In this document: positions 34,098 to 43,900 of the stretch, piece after piece | Numbering within the stretch: position 1 is the first letter of the stretch | Layout of the letters: each line of letters begins with the position of its first letter | Notes under the pieces: generated by a model | Told to the model about the DNA's origin: nothing | The model's input: only the letters and a program-made list of their open reading frames with translations | Database searches by the model: none | Position numbers and translations under genes: made by a program | Source: Clostridia bacterium | GTDB lineage: Bacteria > Bacillota > Clostridia > Lachnospirales > Cellulosilyticaceae | DNA: 64,000 bases | Direction of reading: 5' to 3' | Assembly (NCBI GenBank): GCA_029239755.1 | Contig: JARBUI010000002.1 | Span: forward strand, 124,001-188,000

Positions 34098-34997
34098 TTA
34101 TTGAGTGTAAAACATCTTTTCTACTAAAAGGCACTGGCTATTATTATCTAAGCGATATAAAGCTATAAATAACTCATTGCTGTCATACACTCTAACAAGT
34201 CCATTCGGAAATTTCTCACTAAATGCCTTAAGATCACTAATACTAAGTTTGTTTCCATTATACAGGAATTTATTTGATGGTGCTTTTACACTTACTTTGG
34301 GTAGATCTTTAAAGATAGCCTCTAAGGGATAAAGGTATTTGTCTGCATCTTCTTTATGAGCAGCCAGATAGTCTAGGGGAATGCTATTTTCAAGTGTATA
34401 CATTCCTACCTTCGTTCTTAAGAGTGCTCCCATATAAGCACCACACCCTAGCTTTTTGCCTATATCCGTACACAGTGTTCTAATATACGTTCCTTTTGAA
34501 CAATGAACTCTTATTTTAAAGCGACTATCAGTAATCCATTCTGTTATTTGACAATCATAAATAGTGACTTCTCTTGCGGGTCTGTCAATAACAATTCCTT
34601 TTCTTGCTAATTCATATAATTTAACGCCATTTATTTTAATAGCCGAATACATAGGCGGTATTTGTATATATAACCCCTTAAATGAAGATACAGCTTGCTC
34701 TACTTCCTTTTTACTGACATCTACACTCAAAGTTTCAATGACCTCTCCTGTATGATCTTCCGTAGTCGTATAGGCTCCCAATATAACTTCCGCTTCATAA
34801 CACTTATCAGCATCTGTTATATACTGTACTACTTTAGTTGCTTGTCCGATACATAAAGGCAAAACCCCCTCAGCTTCTGGGTCTAATGTACCTGTATGTC
34901 CTATTCTCTTCTCTGCCAGTATTTTTCTTGCTTTTGCGACTACATCATGTGATGTATATCCTTTTTCCTTATAGATGTTGATAATTCCACTAAGCAT
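34098..34997 (-). CDS. truB: tRNA pseudouridine(55) synthase TruB
   Basis: Modifies U55 in the T-loop of tRNAs. GHTGTLDPEAEGVLPLCIGQ holds the catalytic Asp; KGTYIRTLCTDIG and the SAIKINGVKLYELAR motif follow. 299 aa. End of the rimP-nusA-rnpM-L7Ae-infB-rbfA-nrnA-truB transcript. Confidence 0.96.
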   Translation of the reverse strand: MLSGIINIYKEKGYTSHDVVAKARKILAEKRIGHTGTLDPEAEGVLPLCIGQATKVVQYITDADKCYEAEVILGAYTTTEDHTGEVIETLSVDVSKKEVEQAVSSFKGLYIQIPPMYSAIKINGVKLYELARKGIVIDRPAREVTIYDCQITEWITDSRFKIRVHCSKGTYIRTLCTDIGKKLGCGAYMGALLRTKVGMYTLENSIPLDYLAAHKEDADKYLYPLEAIFKDLPKVSVKAPSNKFLYNGNKLSISDLKAFSEKFPNGLVRVYDSNELFIALYRLDNNSQCLLVEKMFYTQ

Positions 34998-35062
34998 ACT
35001 CTTTCCTTCCTAAAATGTCCAATCCTACAAGCTGCTTTATTAAAGTGCTCTTAAGCCTTCTT

Positions 35063-36007
35063 CTATAGGGCGCTTAAAGTACTTTTAAGTGTTTCTATAA
35101 CCTCTTGCAATTCTCCCTTTATCGTGGCTCCTGCAGCTCTTATATGACCGCCTCCACCAAAAACTGAAGCAATTTCTGCTACATTATAAGGGGCATTACA
35201 TCTTAAACTTACTTTGTAAGAACTCGGCTCCTTATTAGGGTAGACTAATGCAGCTATTTCACATCCCTTAATATTTTTTATATGTGTTACTATACTTGAC
35301 GCATCTTCTCTTGTTGCATGCTGAGATTCTAAATCTTCATGGCTTATATAAGAAAGAAAAATCTTTCCATCTGACAACTTAGTAAGATGATGCATAGCTA
35401 TTCCTTGAAGAAGTACTGTTTTTTCAGTTTTCTGATGAATAAGCTGATAATAAACTTCACTAAAATCAAAAGGGATACCAAGAATCTTAGATACAGCAAG
35501 GTGTGTACTTGGCTTAGTACACGAATGCATAAATCCCCCTGTATCTGTTACTATCCCCGAATAAATAGCTTTAGCAATATTTTCAGTAAGTGGTATATTA
35601 GCTTCCTCTATCATATTAAAAATTAATTCAGATGTAGAAGAAGCGTCTTTTTCCACATAATTATAGGTTGCAAAATGATTATTGGTTTCATGGTGATCTA
35701 TATTAATTGTAGTTTGTGCTTTTTCAAAATATTTTTTTGCAAACCCTAACCTATACACATCTCCACAATCCAAACTAATAAAAGTATCATATGCTTTATC
35801 CCAGGTGCTATGAATAGGCCTATTACCCATAAGAAACACGTATTCATCAGGGATTCTCTCTACCATCAAAGTATAGGCTACGTTAAAATAGTCACAAATG
35901 TTTGCCATTCCAGCGAGTGAGCCTATTGCATCTCCATCTGGGTTTTCATGCGCTGCTAATAATACATGATTGGACTGTTTCACAACCTTAATAATATCTT
36001 TGATCAT
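35063..36007 (-). CDS. nrnA: DHH-family bifunctional oligoribonuclease / PAP phosphatase (NrnA-like)
   Basis: Degrades very short RNAs and 3'-phosphoadenosine 5'-phosphate in NrnA proteins. DHH motifs: NPDGDAIGS, SLDCGD, IDHHETNNHF, VTDTGGF; DHHA1 domain with GGGGHIRAAGATI near the end. 314 aa. ATGA overlap with rbfA, typical for this neighbourhood in Firmicutes. Confidence 0.92.
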   Translation of the reverse strand: MIKDIIKVVKQSNHVLLAAHENPDGDAIGSLAGMANICDYFNVAYTLMVERIPDEYVFLMGNRPIHSTWDKAYDTFISLDCGDVYRLGFAKKYFEKAQTTINIDHHETNNHFATYNYVEKDASSTSELIFNMIEEANIPLTENIAKAIYSGIVTDTGGFMHSCTKPSTHLAVSKILGIPFDFSEVYYQLIHQKTEKTVLLQGIAMHHLTKLSDGKIFLSYISHEDLESQHATREDASSIVTHIKNIKGCEIAALVYPNKEPSSYKVSLRCNAPYNVAEIASVFGGGGHIRAAGATIKGELQEVIETLKSTLSAL

Positions 36008-36363
36008 GCTTTATCACTGTCTTTCATCACATCTTGTATTATTTTTGACATATGCATCCCATATTCTATCGATTCATCTAGTTTAAATATAAATTCTGGG
36101 GTGTTTCTAAGATTAATACGTCTGGCAATTTCTTTTCTAATAAATCCTTGTGCGGCATTAAGTCCACTTATAACATCTTCTTTTTTGTTATCCTGCAGTA
36201 CGCTGATATAAACTTTAGAGGTCTTAAGATCATTTGCAGTCTCTACATCTACTATACTAATCATTGTATCACTAACTCTTGGATCTTTTATTTCCTGATT
36301 AACAAGTTGTGCAAGTTCTTTTTTAATCTCTTCATTAATTCTAGTCATTCGTTGTGCTGACAT
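36004..36363 (-). CDS. rbfA: 30S ribosome-binding factor RbfA
   Basis: Maturation factor of the 30S subunit, binding near helix 1 of 16S rRNA. 119 aa with RMTRINEEIKKELAQLVNQE, DPRVSDTMISIVDVE, KVYISVL and the C-terminal IEYGMHMSKII. AAAGGAAAGG ribosome site. Between infB and nrnA; the small ylxP gene that often lies here in Bacillus is absent. Confidence 0.96.
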   Translation of the reverse strand: MSAQRMTRINEEIKKELAQLVNQEIKDPRVSDTMISIVDVETANDLKTSKVYISVLQDNKKEDVISGLNAAQGFIRKEIARRINLRNTPEFIFKLDESIEYGMHMSKIIQDVMKDSDKA

Positions 36364-36392
36364 ATTGTATCCCTTTCCTTTTAAAGTGCTGA

Positions 36393-38486
36393 TTATCTAG
36401 GAATTTCTTCCATAATAAATGCTTCTACAACATCTCCATCTTTAAGGTCATTAAACCTTTCAAACATTACACCGCACTCATAATTGGTATTGACTTCTTT
36501 TGCATCATCTTTAAATCTCTTAAGTGATGTGAGATGACCTTCGTAAACTACAATACCATCACGGACTATACGTACTCCTGAATTTCTTACAATCTTACCA
36601 TCTGTTACATACGCTCCACCTACTGTACCAACTCCAGATACTTTAAATGTCTGTCTAATTTGGGCATGCCCAATGACTTTTTCTATAAATTCTGGATCAA
36701 GCATTCCCTTGATAGCAGCTTTAATATCTTCTATTGCATTATATATAACACGATATAACCTAATATCAACCTGCTCTTTTTCAGCAATTGCTTTTGTACT
36801 TGTTTCTGGTCTTACATTAAATCCAATGATAATAGCTCCTGATGCAGAAGCTAACATAACGTCAGATTCTGTAATAGTCCCTACTCCACCATGGAGAGTT
36901 CTGATGCGTACCTCGTCATTGCTTAATCGCTCTAAACTTTGGCGAACAGCTTCAACGGAACCTTGTACATCTGCTTTTATAACAATATTTAACTCTTTCA
37001 TCTTTCCTTCTTGAATTTGAGTAAATAAATCATCCAAGGAAACCTTTTGAGGTGTCTGTCCAATTAATTGAACTCTGCCCTGAGCTTTCATTTGTTCTGC
37101 AACTTGTCTTGCTTGTTTATCACTATTCGATACGTAGAACATATCTCCTGCTGTTGGCACTTCAGAAAGCCCAAGAATTTCAACTGGTGCTGATGGGCCA
37201 GCTTTTTTAACTGTTCTCCCTTTATCATCTACCATAGCCCTAATTCTACCATAAGACGTACCAGCTACAATAGGGTCACCAACCTTTAATGTACCACTTT
37301 GCACAAGTACAGTAGCAACCGGTCCTCTTCCTTTGTCTAATTGAGCTTCTATTATTGTTCCTCTAGCTTTTCTATTTGGATTCGCTCTAAGATCTGACAT
37401 TTCTGCAACAAGCAGTACCATCTCCAGAAGTGTGTCTAATCCTTCTCTTTTAATAGCCGATACAGGAACACAAATTGTATCCCCTCCCCACTCTTCTACA
37501 AGAAGGCCATGATCTGAAAGTTCTTGTTTTACTCTGTCAGGATTTGCTCCTTGCTTATCCATTTTATTCATTGCAACAATTATTTGCACATTAGCTGCTT
37601 TTGCATGGTTAATCGCTTCGATTGTTTGAGGCATAACGCCATCATCTGCTGCAACTACAAGAATAGCTATATCTGTAACTTGTGCACCGCGCATACGCAT
37701 TGCTGTAAAGGCTTCATGTCCTGGAGTATCAAGAAACGTTATTTTTTTACCGTTTATACTAATAGATGAAGCACCTATATGCTGTGTAATGCCTCCTGCT
37801 TCTTTTGCAGTTACGTTAGTTGAACGTATTGCATCAAGTAGTGATGTCTTCCCATGGTCTACGTGCCCCATAACAACAACTACAGGAGGTCTTTCATCTA
37901 GTTCATCTTCTTCATCTTGTATCTCACCGAATATTTCTTCCATTAAGTCTCTTTCTTCTTCTGCCTCTACTAAAACATCAAATTCATCTGCTATTTGAGA
38001 TGCTAAATCAAAATCTATTTCTTGATTGATTGTAGCTATTTTACCCTTTTTCATTAAGCGCTTGATTATTTCAGTAGCTGTTACTTCCAGCTTCTCTGCC
38101 AAATCTTTTATAGAAATTGATGTTGGAAGTTGAATTAACTTAATATCCTCTGTCTCGTTATTTGCTGTAACAGGTTGTATTACTTGGGTCACGTTAGTAC
38201 TTTTAGTTTCTATGATATCACCAGTCTCCTTAATAGAATTTTTGTGTGTTTCTTGCTTTTTAATACTTTGTACCTTTTCACTTTTATTTTTTTCTTCAGT
38301 AGCTGAACTTTGTTTTTCCTTTTCAGCTACTTCTTTATAATAGTTGATAATTAATGTTGCTTCGTCATCTTCTAAAGTACTCATATGGCTATGTACTTCA
38401 AAACCATATTCCTTTAATTTATCCATTATTTCCTTACTGCTTATATCTAATTGTTTTGCTACTTCATATACTCTTATTTTAGACAT
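36393..38486 (-). CDS. infB: Translation initiation factor IF-2
   Basis: GTPase that brings initiator tRNA to the ribosome. Two IF2_N domains (residues 3-50, [19 protein letters not shown]; and 122-170), a charged linker rich in Lys/Glu, the G domain with [27 protein letters not shown] and [10 protein letters not shown], and domains II-IV. 697 aa, normal for low-GC Gram-positives. Confidence 0.98.
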   Translation of the reverse strand: MSKIRVYEVAKQLDISSKEIMDKLKEYGFEVHSHMSTLEDDEATLIINYYKEVAEKEKQSSATEEKNKSEKVQSIKKQETHKNSIKETGDIIETKSTNVTQVIQPVTANNETEDIKLIQLPTSISIKDLAEKLEVTATEIIKRLMKKGKIATINQEIDFDLASQIADEFDVLVEAEEERDLMEEIFGEIQDEEDELDERPPVVVVMGHVDHGKTSLLDAIRSTNVTAKEAGGITQHIGASSISINGKKITFLDTPGHEAFTAMRMRGAQVTDIAILVVAADDGVMPQTIEAINHAKAANVQIIVAMNKMDKQGANPDRVKQELSDHGLLVEEWGGDTICVPVSAIKREGLDTLLEMVLLVAEMSDLRANPNRKARGTIIEAQLDKGRGPVATVLVQSGTLKVGDPIVAGTSYGRIRAMVDDKGRTVKKAGPSAPVEILGLSEVPTAGDMFYVSNSDKQARQVAEQMKAQGRVQLIGQTPQKVSLDDLFTQIQEGKMKELNIVIKADVQGSVEAVRQSLERLSNDEVRIRTLHGGVGTITESDVMLASASGAIIIGFNVRPETSTKAIAEKEQVDIRLYRVIYNAIEDIKAAIKGMLDPEFIEKVIGHAQIRQTFKVSGVGTVGGAYVTDGKIVRNSGVRIVRDGIVVYEGHLTSLKRFKDDAKEVNTNYECGVMFERFNDLKDGDVVEAFIMEEIPR

Positions 38487-38503
38487 AAATCCACCTCCAA
38501 TAT

Positions 38504-38815
38504 TTACTGGATACTCTTTAACATTTCACTTATTTTATTCGCAAAACCCTCATCCAATATAGACACGACCGCTCGTATTTCTTTTCCTAAAAACTTACCT
38601 AATTGCTCTTTAGTTCCCCATTCAATGCACAAGATATTTCTATAAGAACACTTGTCTTTAAACAATTTTTTAGTATTGTCCGAAGCATCTGTTGCAACTA
38701 TAACAAGTAAAGCTGTTTGTTGCATAACTGATTGTTTACATGCAAATTCACCTGCAACAAGTTTTCTTGCCTTTTGACACAGTCCAATGATTTGATATAT
38801 TTTATTCTCCATCAT
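38504..38815 (-). CDS. L7Ae/YlxQ-family ribosomal protein
   Basis: K-turn RNA-binding protein of the L7Ae/L30e/S12e family (YlxQ type): [37 protein letters not shown]. 103 aa from the ATG at 38813-38815 (or 38812); the frame is also open from a TTG at 38824. It overlaps the rnpM gene by about 14 bases. Its place between rnpM and infB matches Bacillus. Confidence 0.9.
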   Translation of the reverse strand: MMENKIYQIIGLCQKARKLVAGEFACKQSVMQQTALLVIVATDASDNTKKLFKDKCSYRNILCIEWGTKEQLGKFLGKEIRAVVSILDEGFANKISEMLKSIQ

Positions 38816-39077
38816 AGGTTTCAAACTCTTTTCTCAGTTCGCCGTATATTGCTTTATCAACTGACATCTTAAACGAACGTTCCAGACCTTTATTTTTTTC
38901 TGCCTGATTAAGACATTCAATACTTTTACAAATATACGCTCCCCTTCCAGGTTTTTTACCATGAAAGTCTAAGGAAAAAACGCCTTCATTGTTTCTAACA
39001 ATTCTGATCATTTCTTTCTTATTTTTCATTTCATTGCATCCAGTACATTTACGCAAAGGGATTTTTCTTTGTTTCAT
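38802..39077 (-). CDS. rnpM: YlxR-family RNA-binding protein (RnpM)
   Basis: 91 aa, YlxR family: RKCTGCNEMKNKKEMIRIVR and GRGAYICKSIECL. Members bind RNA and one has been shown to modulate RNase P in Bacillus. Between nusA and the L7Ae gene, the usual order. Confidence 0.9.
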   Translation of the reverse strand: MKQRKIPLRKCTGCNEMKNKKEMIRIVRNNEGVFSLDFHGKKPGRGAYICKSIECLNQAEKNKGLERSFKMSVDKAIYGELRKEFETYDGE

Positions 39078-39081
39078 TCAA

Positions 39082-40209
39082 TCACTCCTCTTCATTGTCT
39101 GTTTGCATACTTTTAATGTCTATTTTCCATCCTGTTAACTTTGCTGCAAGTCTAACATTTTGTCCGCCTTTGCCAATAGCAAGTGTCAGTATATTTACAG
39201 GAACGATAACTCTTGCATTTCGTTCTCCACCGTCTTCTTCAAGCTCAACTTCTAAAACTTTTGCAGGGCTTAGAGCTTCTTTTATAAATTCCTTTGCATC
39301 TTCACACCAGCGTACAACATCTATTTTTTCTCCATTGAGTTCTTGAACAATATTATTAATTCTCTTGCCTTTTTCACCTACACATGCACCAACCGGATCA
39401 ACTAATGGATCATTCGAATGTACTGCAATTTTTGTACGTGAACCTGCTTCTCTTGCTATACTCTTGATTACTACCGTACCCTCTTTAATTTCTACTACTT
39501 CTTGTTCAAATAAGCGTTTAACAAGTTCAGGATGGGTGCGTGATACAATAACCTGTGCGCCAGCATTTTTATTTTTAGTGTCTATTTTCCCTTCATTTTT
39601 GTTAAAATCTTTAACGTTCAGAAGATAAAATGCCTTATAACCACTAATACCGTTGCCCTGTTCCATCTGAGCTTCAAAATTTTCATTTGGGATAGCTTCT
39701 GTAAGCGGCAGTGATGCTTCTGTAAAATCTAATTCTACAATATAGCCATTTTTTTCTTTACGTAATACTTTTCCTTTAACTATATCATTTAACTTTACAC
39801 TATACTCATCATATACCATTTGTCTTTCTGCTTCTTTAATCTTTTGTATAACTACCTGTTTGGCATTTTGAGCAGCAATACGACCAAAGTTCTTAGGTGT
39901 GATTTCTACATCTATAATATCTTCAATTGTAACGAGCGGATTAATTGCTTTTGCTTCTGTTATTCCTATTTCTAACAGTGAATTAACTAGCTGTTCATCC
40001 TCTACAACCTTTTTAGATGCGAAAACCTTAACATCCCCAGTTGTCTCATTAATATTAATTTTAATATTTTGTTTTACTCCAGCCCCAATTCCAAAGTGTT
40101 TTTTACATGCAACTTCTATTGATTGTTTAATGGCCTCAAAAAGCTTTTCTCTATTGATTCCCTTAGACTTTGCAATTTGATCAATTGCGGTAATAAATTC
40201 TTGATTCAT
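39082..40209 (-). CDS. nusA: Transcription termination/antitermination protein NusA
   Basis: Pausing, termination and antitermination factor of RNA polymerase. N-terminal domain (ITAIDQIAKSKGINREKLFE), S1 domain (VKGKVLRKEKNGYIVEL), two KH domains with DPVGACVGEKGKRINNI and LAIGKGGQNVRLAAKLTGWK. 375 aa, without the acidic C-terminal repeats of E. coli, as usual in Gram-positives. A hairpin precedes it at 40246-40285. Confidence 0.97.
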   Translation of the reverse strand: MNQEFITAIDQIAKSKGINREKLFEAIKQSIEVACKKHFGIGAGVKQNIKININETTGDVKVFASKKVVEDEQLVNSLLEIGITEAKAINPLVTIEDIIDVEITPKNFGRIAAQNAKQVVIQKIKEAERQMVYDEYSVKLNDIVKGKVLRKEKNGYIVELDFTEASLPLTEAIPNENFEAQMEQGNGISGYKAFYLLNVKDFNKNEGKIDTKNKNAGAQVIVSRTHPELVKRLFEQEVVEIKEGTVVIKSIAREAGSRTKIAVHSNDPLVDPVGACVGEKGKRINNIVQELNGEKIDVVRWCEDAKEFIKEALSPAKVLEVELEEDGGERNARVIVPVNILTLAIGKGGQNVRLAAKLTGWKIDIKSMQTDNEEE

Positions 40210-40245
40210 TTTTATCCTCCTCTAAAGTTTTGCTACCTTAAATAC

Positions 40246-40285
40246 CTTAAACACCCAAAGACCCAAGAGAGCCTAAGTGTTTAAG
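40246..40285 (-). promoter_or_regulatory. Hairpin in the rimP-nusA interval
   Basis: Arms CTTAAACAC (40246-40254) and GTGTTTAAG (40277-40285) enclose 22 bases. No T-run follows on the minus strand, so it is not an ordinary terminator; it could mark RNA processing or NusA-linked control. Function unknown. Confidence 0.35.
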
Positions 40286-40297
40286 ATAAATTATCTA

Positions 40298-40759
40298 TTA
40301 AAACATAATGGCTAGTCTCACGACGGCTACATTTTTCATTGGAATTTTTATTTCATTTCCTTCATCTTCTATAATTAGCTCTTCAGAATCTTTGGAAACG
40401 AGTTCCGCTATAAACTGCTTCTTCTTGCTAATGGGTTCATATAACTTAACTTCTACCATTGACCCTTTAAACTTTTCAAAATCCTTATCTTTTTTAAGAA
40501 TTCTATCAAGCCCGGGCGAACTTACTTCTAAAATATAGGGATCTTTTATTGTATCTTTTTCATCTAATACCTTTTCTATAGCTCTGCTTGTCTTCTGGCA
40601 GTCATCAATTGTAATGCCTCCCTCTTTATCAATATAAATCCTCAGATAAAAGGTTGGTCCTTCTTTGACAAACTCTACATCAACTAGTTCAAATTTATTC
40701 TGGTCTAAAATGGTTTCCAGCTCACGGGTTACCTGATCAACAATTTGTTTTTTATTCAT
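40298..40759 (-). CDS. rimP: Ribosome maturation factor RimP
   Basis: Assists 30S assembly. 153 aa, with LVDVEFVKEGPTFYLRIYID, DDCQKTSRAIEKVLDEKD and the signature YILEVSSPGLDRILKKDKDF. First gene of the nusA operon, after the polC terminator; I find only weak promoter matches in 40760-40815. Confidence 0.96.
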   Translation of the reverse strand: MNKKQIVDQVTRELETILDQNKFELVDVEFVKEGPTFYLRIYIDKEGGITIDDCQKTSRAIEKVLDEKDTIKDPYILEVSSPGLDRILKKDKDFEKFKGSMVEVKLYEPISKKKQFIAELVSKDSEELIIEDEGNEIKIPMKNVAVVRLAIMF

Positions 40760-40814
40760 AAACTCATCCTTTCATATAATATAGTTTGACAGAAACTGTA
40801 TTATATATACATGA

Positions 40815-40853
40815 TAACAATATAGAAAGAGTGGGCGTACACCCACTCTTTCT
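40815..40853 (-). terminator. Terminator after polC
   Basis: Perfect 12-base arms AGAAAGAGTGGG (40824-40835) and complement (40842-40853), 6-base loop, followed on the minus strand by ATATTGTTAT, so the T-run is weak though the stem is strong. Confidence 0.7.
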
Positions 40854-40915
40854 CCACGTTCAAAATTTATAATAACTAATTATACTCCTTTTAATATTAA
40901 AAATCAACCCTTGTT

Positions 40916-43900
40916 CTAGAACAATGTTAATTGACTAGTATCCGGAATGCCATTTAATATACCATTTTTCTTCATTAAATCAATAATCGTACTGCTTACC
41001 TTGGTTTCATTTCTAAACTGCTCAATGGATAAAAATTCACCTTGTTTTCTCTTCTCAACAATATTCTTAGCTGCCGTATCTCCTAGGCCTTGAAGAGAAT
41101 TAAACGGCGGGAGGATGCCGTCTTCCTCAATGATAAATCGTTCTGAATCTGATTTATATAAATCGATAGGATTGAATTTTATCCCTCTTGCGTACATTTC
41201 TCTTACCATCTCTAAAACAGTGAGTGTATCTTTTTCTTTAGTAGATAACATTTGTCTTTGCTCTAACTCTTTAATGGCCATTTCAGCTACTTCCCGGCCA
41301 TGACACATGAGCTCATAATCAAAATTACCTTTAGCACGTATTGAGAAATACGCGGTATAAAATGCTTCTGGATAATACACTTTAAAATATGCAATTCTAA
41401 ATGCCATCATGACATAGGCTGCTGCATGGGCTTTAGGGAACATATACTTAATCTTTTTACAAGAATCAATATACCACTGTTTAACACCAGCTTTTTTCAT
41501 CTGATCCTCTTGCTCTTCTGTTAATCCTTTCCCTTTTCTTACGCATTCCATTATTTTAAAGGCACCTTTTTTTTCTACTCCCTCAATAATAAGATAAACC
41601 ATAATATCATCACGAGTAGATATAACTTCTGAAAGAGTGGCAGTTCCTTGCCTTACTAATTCTTGTGCATTATTTAGCCATACATCAGTTCCATGGGACA
41701 GTCCAGAAATACGAATGAGTTCAGAAAAAGTAGTAGGCTTAGTATCAACTAGCATTTGTCTTACAAACTTAGTTCCAAATTCCGGAATCCCTAGGGATCC
41801 TACTTCGCTGTTAATATCTTCTCTCGTGACACCCAGAGCTTCAGTAGTCGTAAATAAGGATATTGTTTTTTTATCATCGAGTGGTATCTGGGTAGCGTTT
41901 AATCCTGTTAAATCTTCAAGCATCCGTATAATGGTCGGATCATCGTGGCCTAGTATATCTAATTTCAGCAATCTACCGCTAATAGAGTGGTAATCAAAAT
42001 GTGTCGTTGTTACGGTCGATTTCATATCATTAGCCGGCCTCTGCACAGGGCAGAAATTATGGATATTATTATCTCTTGGCACAACCATAAGCCCTCCGGG
42101 GTGCTGCCCTGTTGTACGTTTAATCCCTGTACATCCACTAATTAACCTGCCGATCTCTGCTTTCGCCACTTTCATATTTTTTTCTTCAAGGTACTTTTGG
42201 ACAAATCCATAGGCTGTTTTTTCAGCTAAAGTACCAATAGTTCCTGCTTTAAAAACATGTGAAGATCCAAATAATTCTTCTGTATAGGCATGTGCACATG
42301 CTTGATATTCTCCTGAAAAGTTAAGATCAATATCAGGTTCCTTATCTCCATCAAACCCTAGGAAAGTCTCAAAAGGAATATCATGTCCTTCTTTTGCTAG
42401 CATACTGCCACACACAGGGCATACTTTATCAGGCATATCACATCCCGAACCTCCTGCAAACTTAATAACCTCCGGAGAGTCAAAATCGGAATACTTACAC
42501 TGCCTGCATACATAGTGCGGCGACAGAGGATTAACTTCTGTGATTGTGGCCATTGTTGCAACAAATGATGACCCTACAGAGCCTCTCGAACCTACTAAAT
42601 AGCCATCTTCCAGTGACTTCCAAACCAACTTCTGCGCAATAATATACATAACAGCAAAACCATTTTTAATAATAGAGTTAAGTTCTCTGTCAAGTCTATC
42701 TTTTACAGGCTTAGGCAGTGGATCCCCATAGAGTTCGATAGCCTTTTTTGTAGTAATTTCGACTAATTCTTCATCTGCTCCATCTATTTTAGGCGGAAAA
42801 GTCTCATCTGGAATAGGTTTAATGGCTTCTATGCTATCCGCTATCAGATTAGGATTCTCAATAACTACCTCGTAAGCCGTTTCTTTTCCAAGATAGTCAA
42901 ACTCTTTTAAAAATTCATCAGTAGTATGAAAATAAAGGGGGGGCTGATTATCTGCATCGCTATACCCTTGTCCTGTCATAATAATGCGTCTATACACCTC
43001 ATCATCTGGATCAAGAAAATGTATGTCCCCTGTAGCCACAACTTTTTTATTATGTCTTTTGCCCAATTGAATGATTTGTCTATTGATATTTTTTAGTTCT
43101 TCATACGACTGTACTTTCCCTTTTTCTAATAAAAAGTGGTTGTTTGCAAGAGGCTGTATTTCAAGATAATCATAGAAACTGACAATACTGTCAATTTGAT
43201 CTTGAGGTTTATTCTCTAATAAAGCTTTAAATAATTCGCCTGCTTCACAACCTGATCCAAGGATGAGTCCATCACTATGCTTTTTATAGACACTTTTGGG
43301 AATACGAGGTTTTTTAAAAAAGTAATCAATGTGGGATTTAGTGACAAGATTATATAGGTTAAATAATCCTTGCTGACTCTTAACTAAGATAATAGCATGG
43401 TAAGTCTTTAGTTTTTTTACATCAATTTCCCTAGTTGCATATTCATTCAGTTCATCGAGTGTTTCTATCTGTTTAGCTTTTAAAATTTCTCTAAACTTAA
43501 TAAAGATTTCAGCAGTAGCCATTGCATCATCTACTGCTCTATGATGATTTTCAAGATTAATTTCAAAATACTCTGCTACTTGATTTAACTTATGCCTCGA
43601 TAAATGAGTAAGAAGCAGTCTAGATAATCCTAAGGTATCAAGAACTGTATTTGTCACCGATTGGCCTAATTGACTTGCAAAAAAATTAATAAAACTTGTA
43701 TCAAAAGCTGCATTATGCGCAACTAAAACGCTGTCTCCTACGAAATTTAGAAATTCTGGAATAACTGCCTCAACTTTCGGTGCGTATTTAACCATCTCAT
43801 CAGTAATACCTGTTAACTCCACTATTTGCGGTGGTATAGGTGTTCCCGGATTAACAAATGTCTCATATCTATCAACAATTTCACCATTTATTACTTTAAC

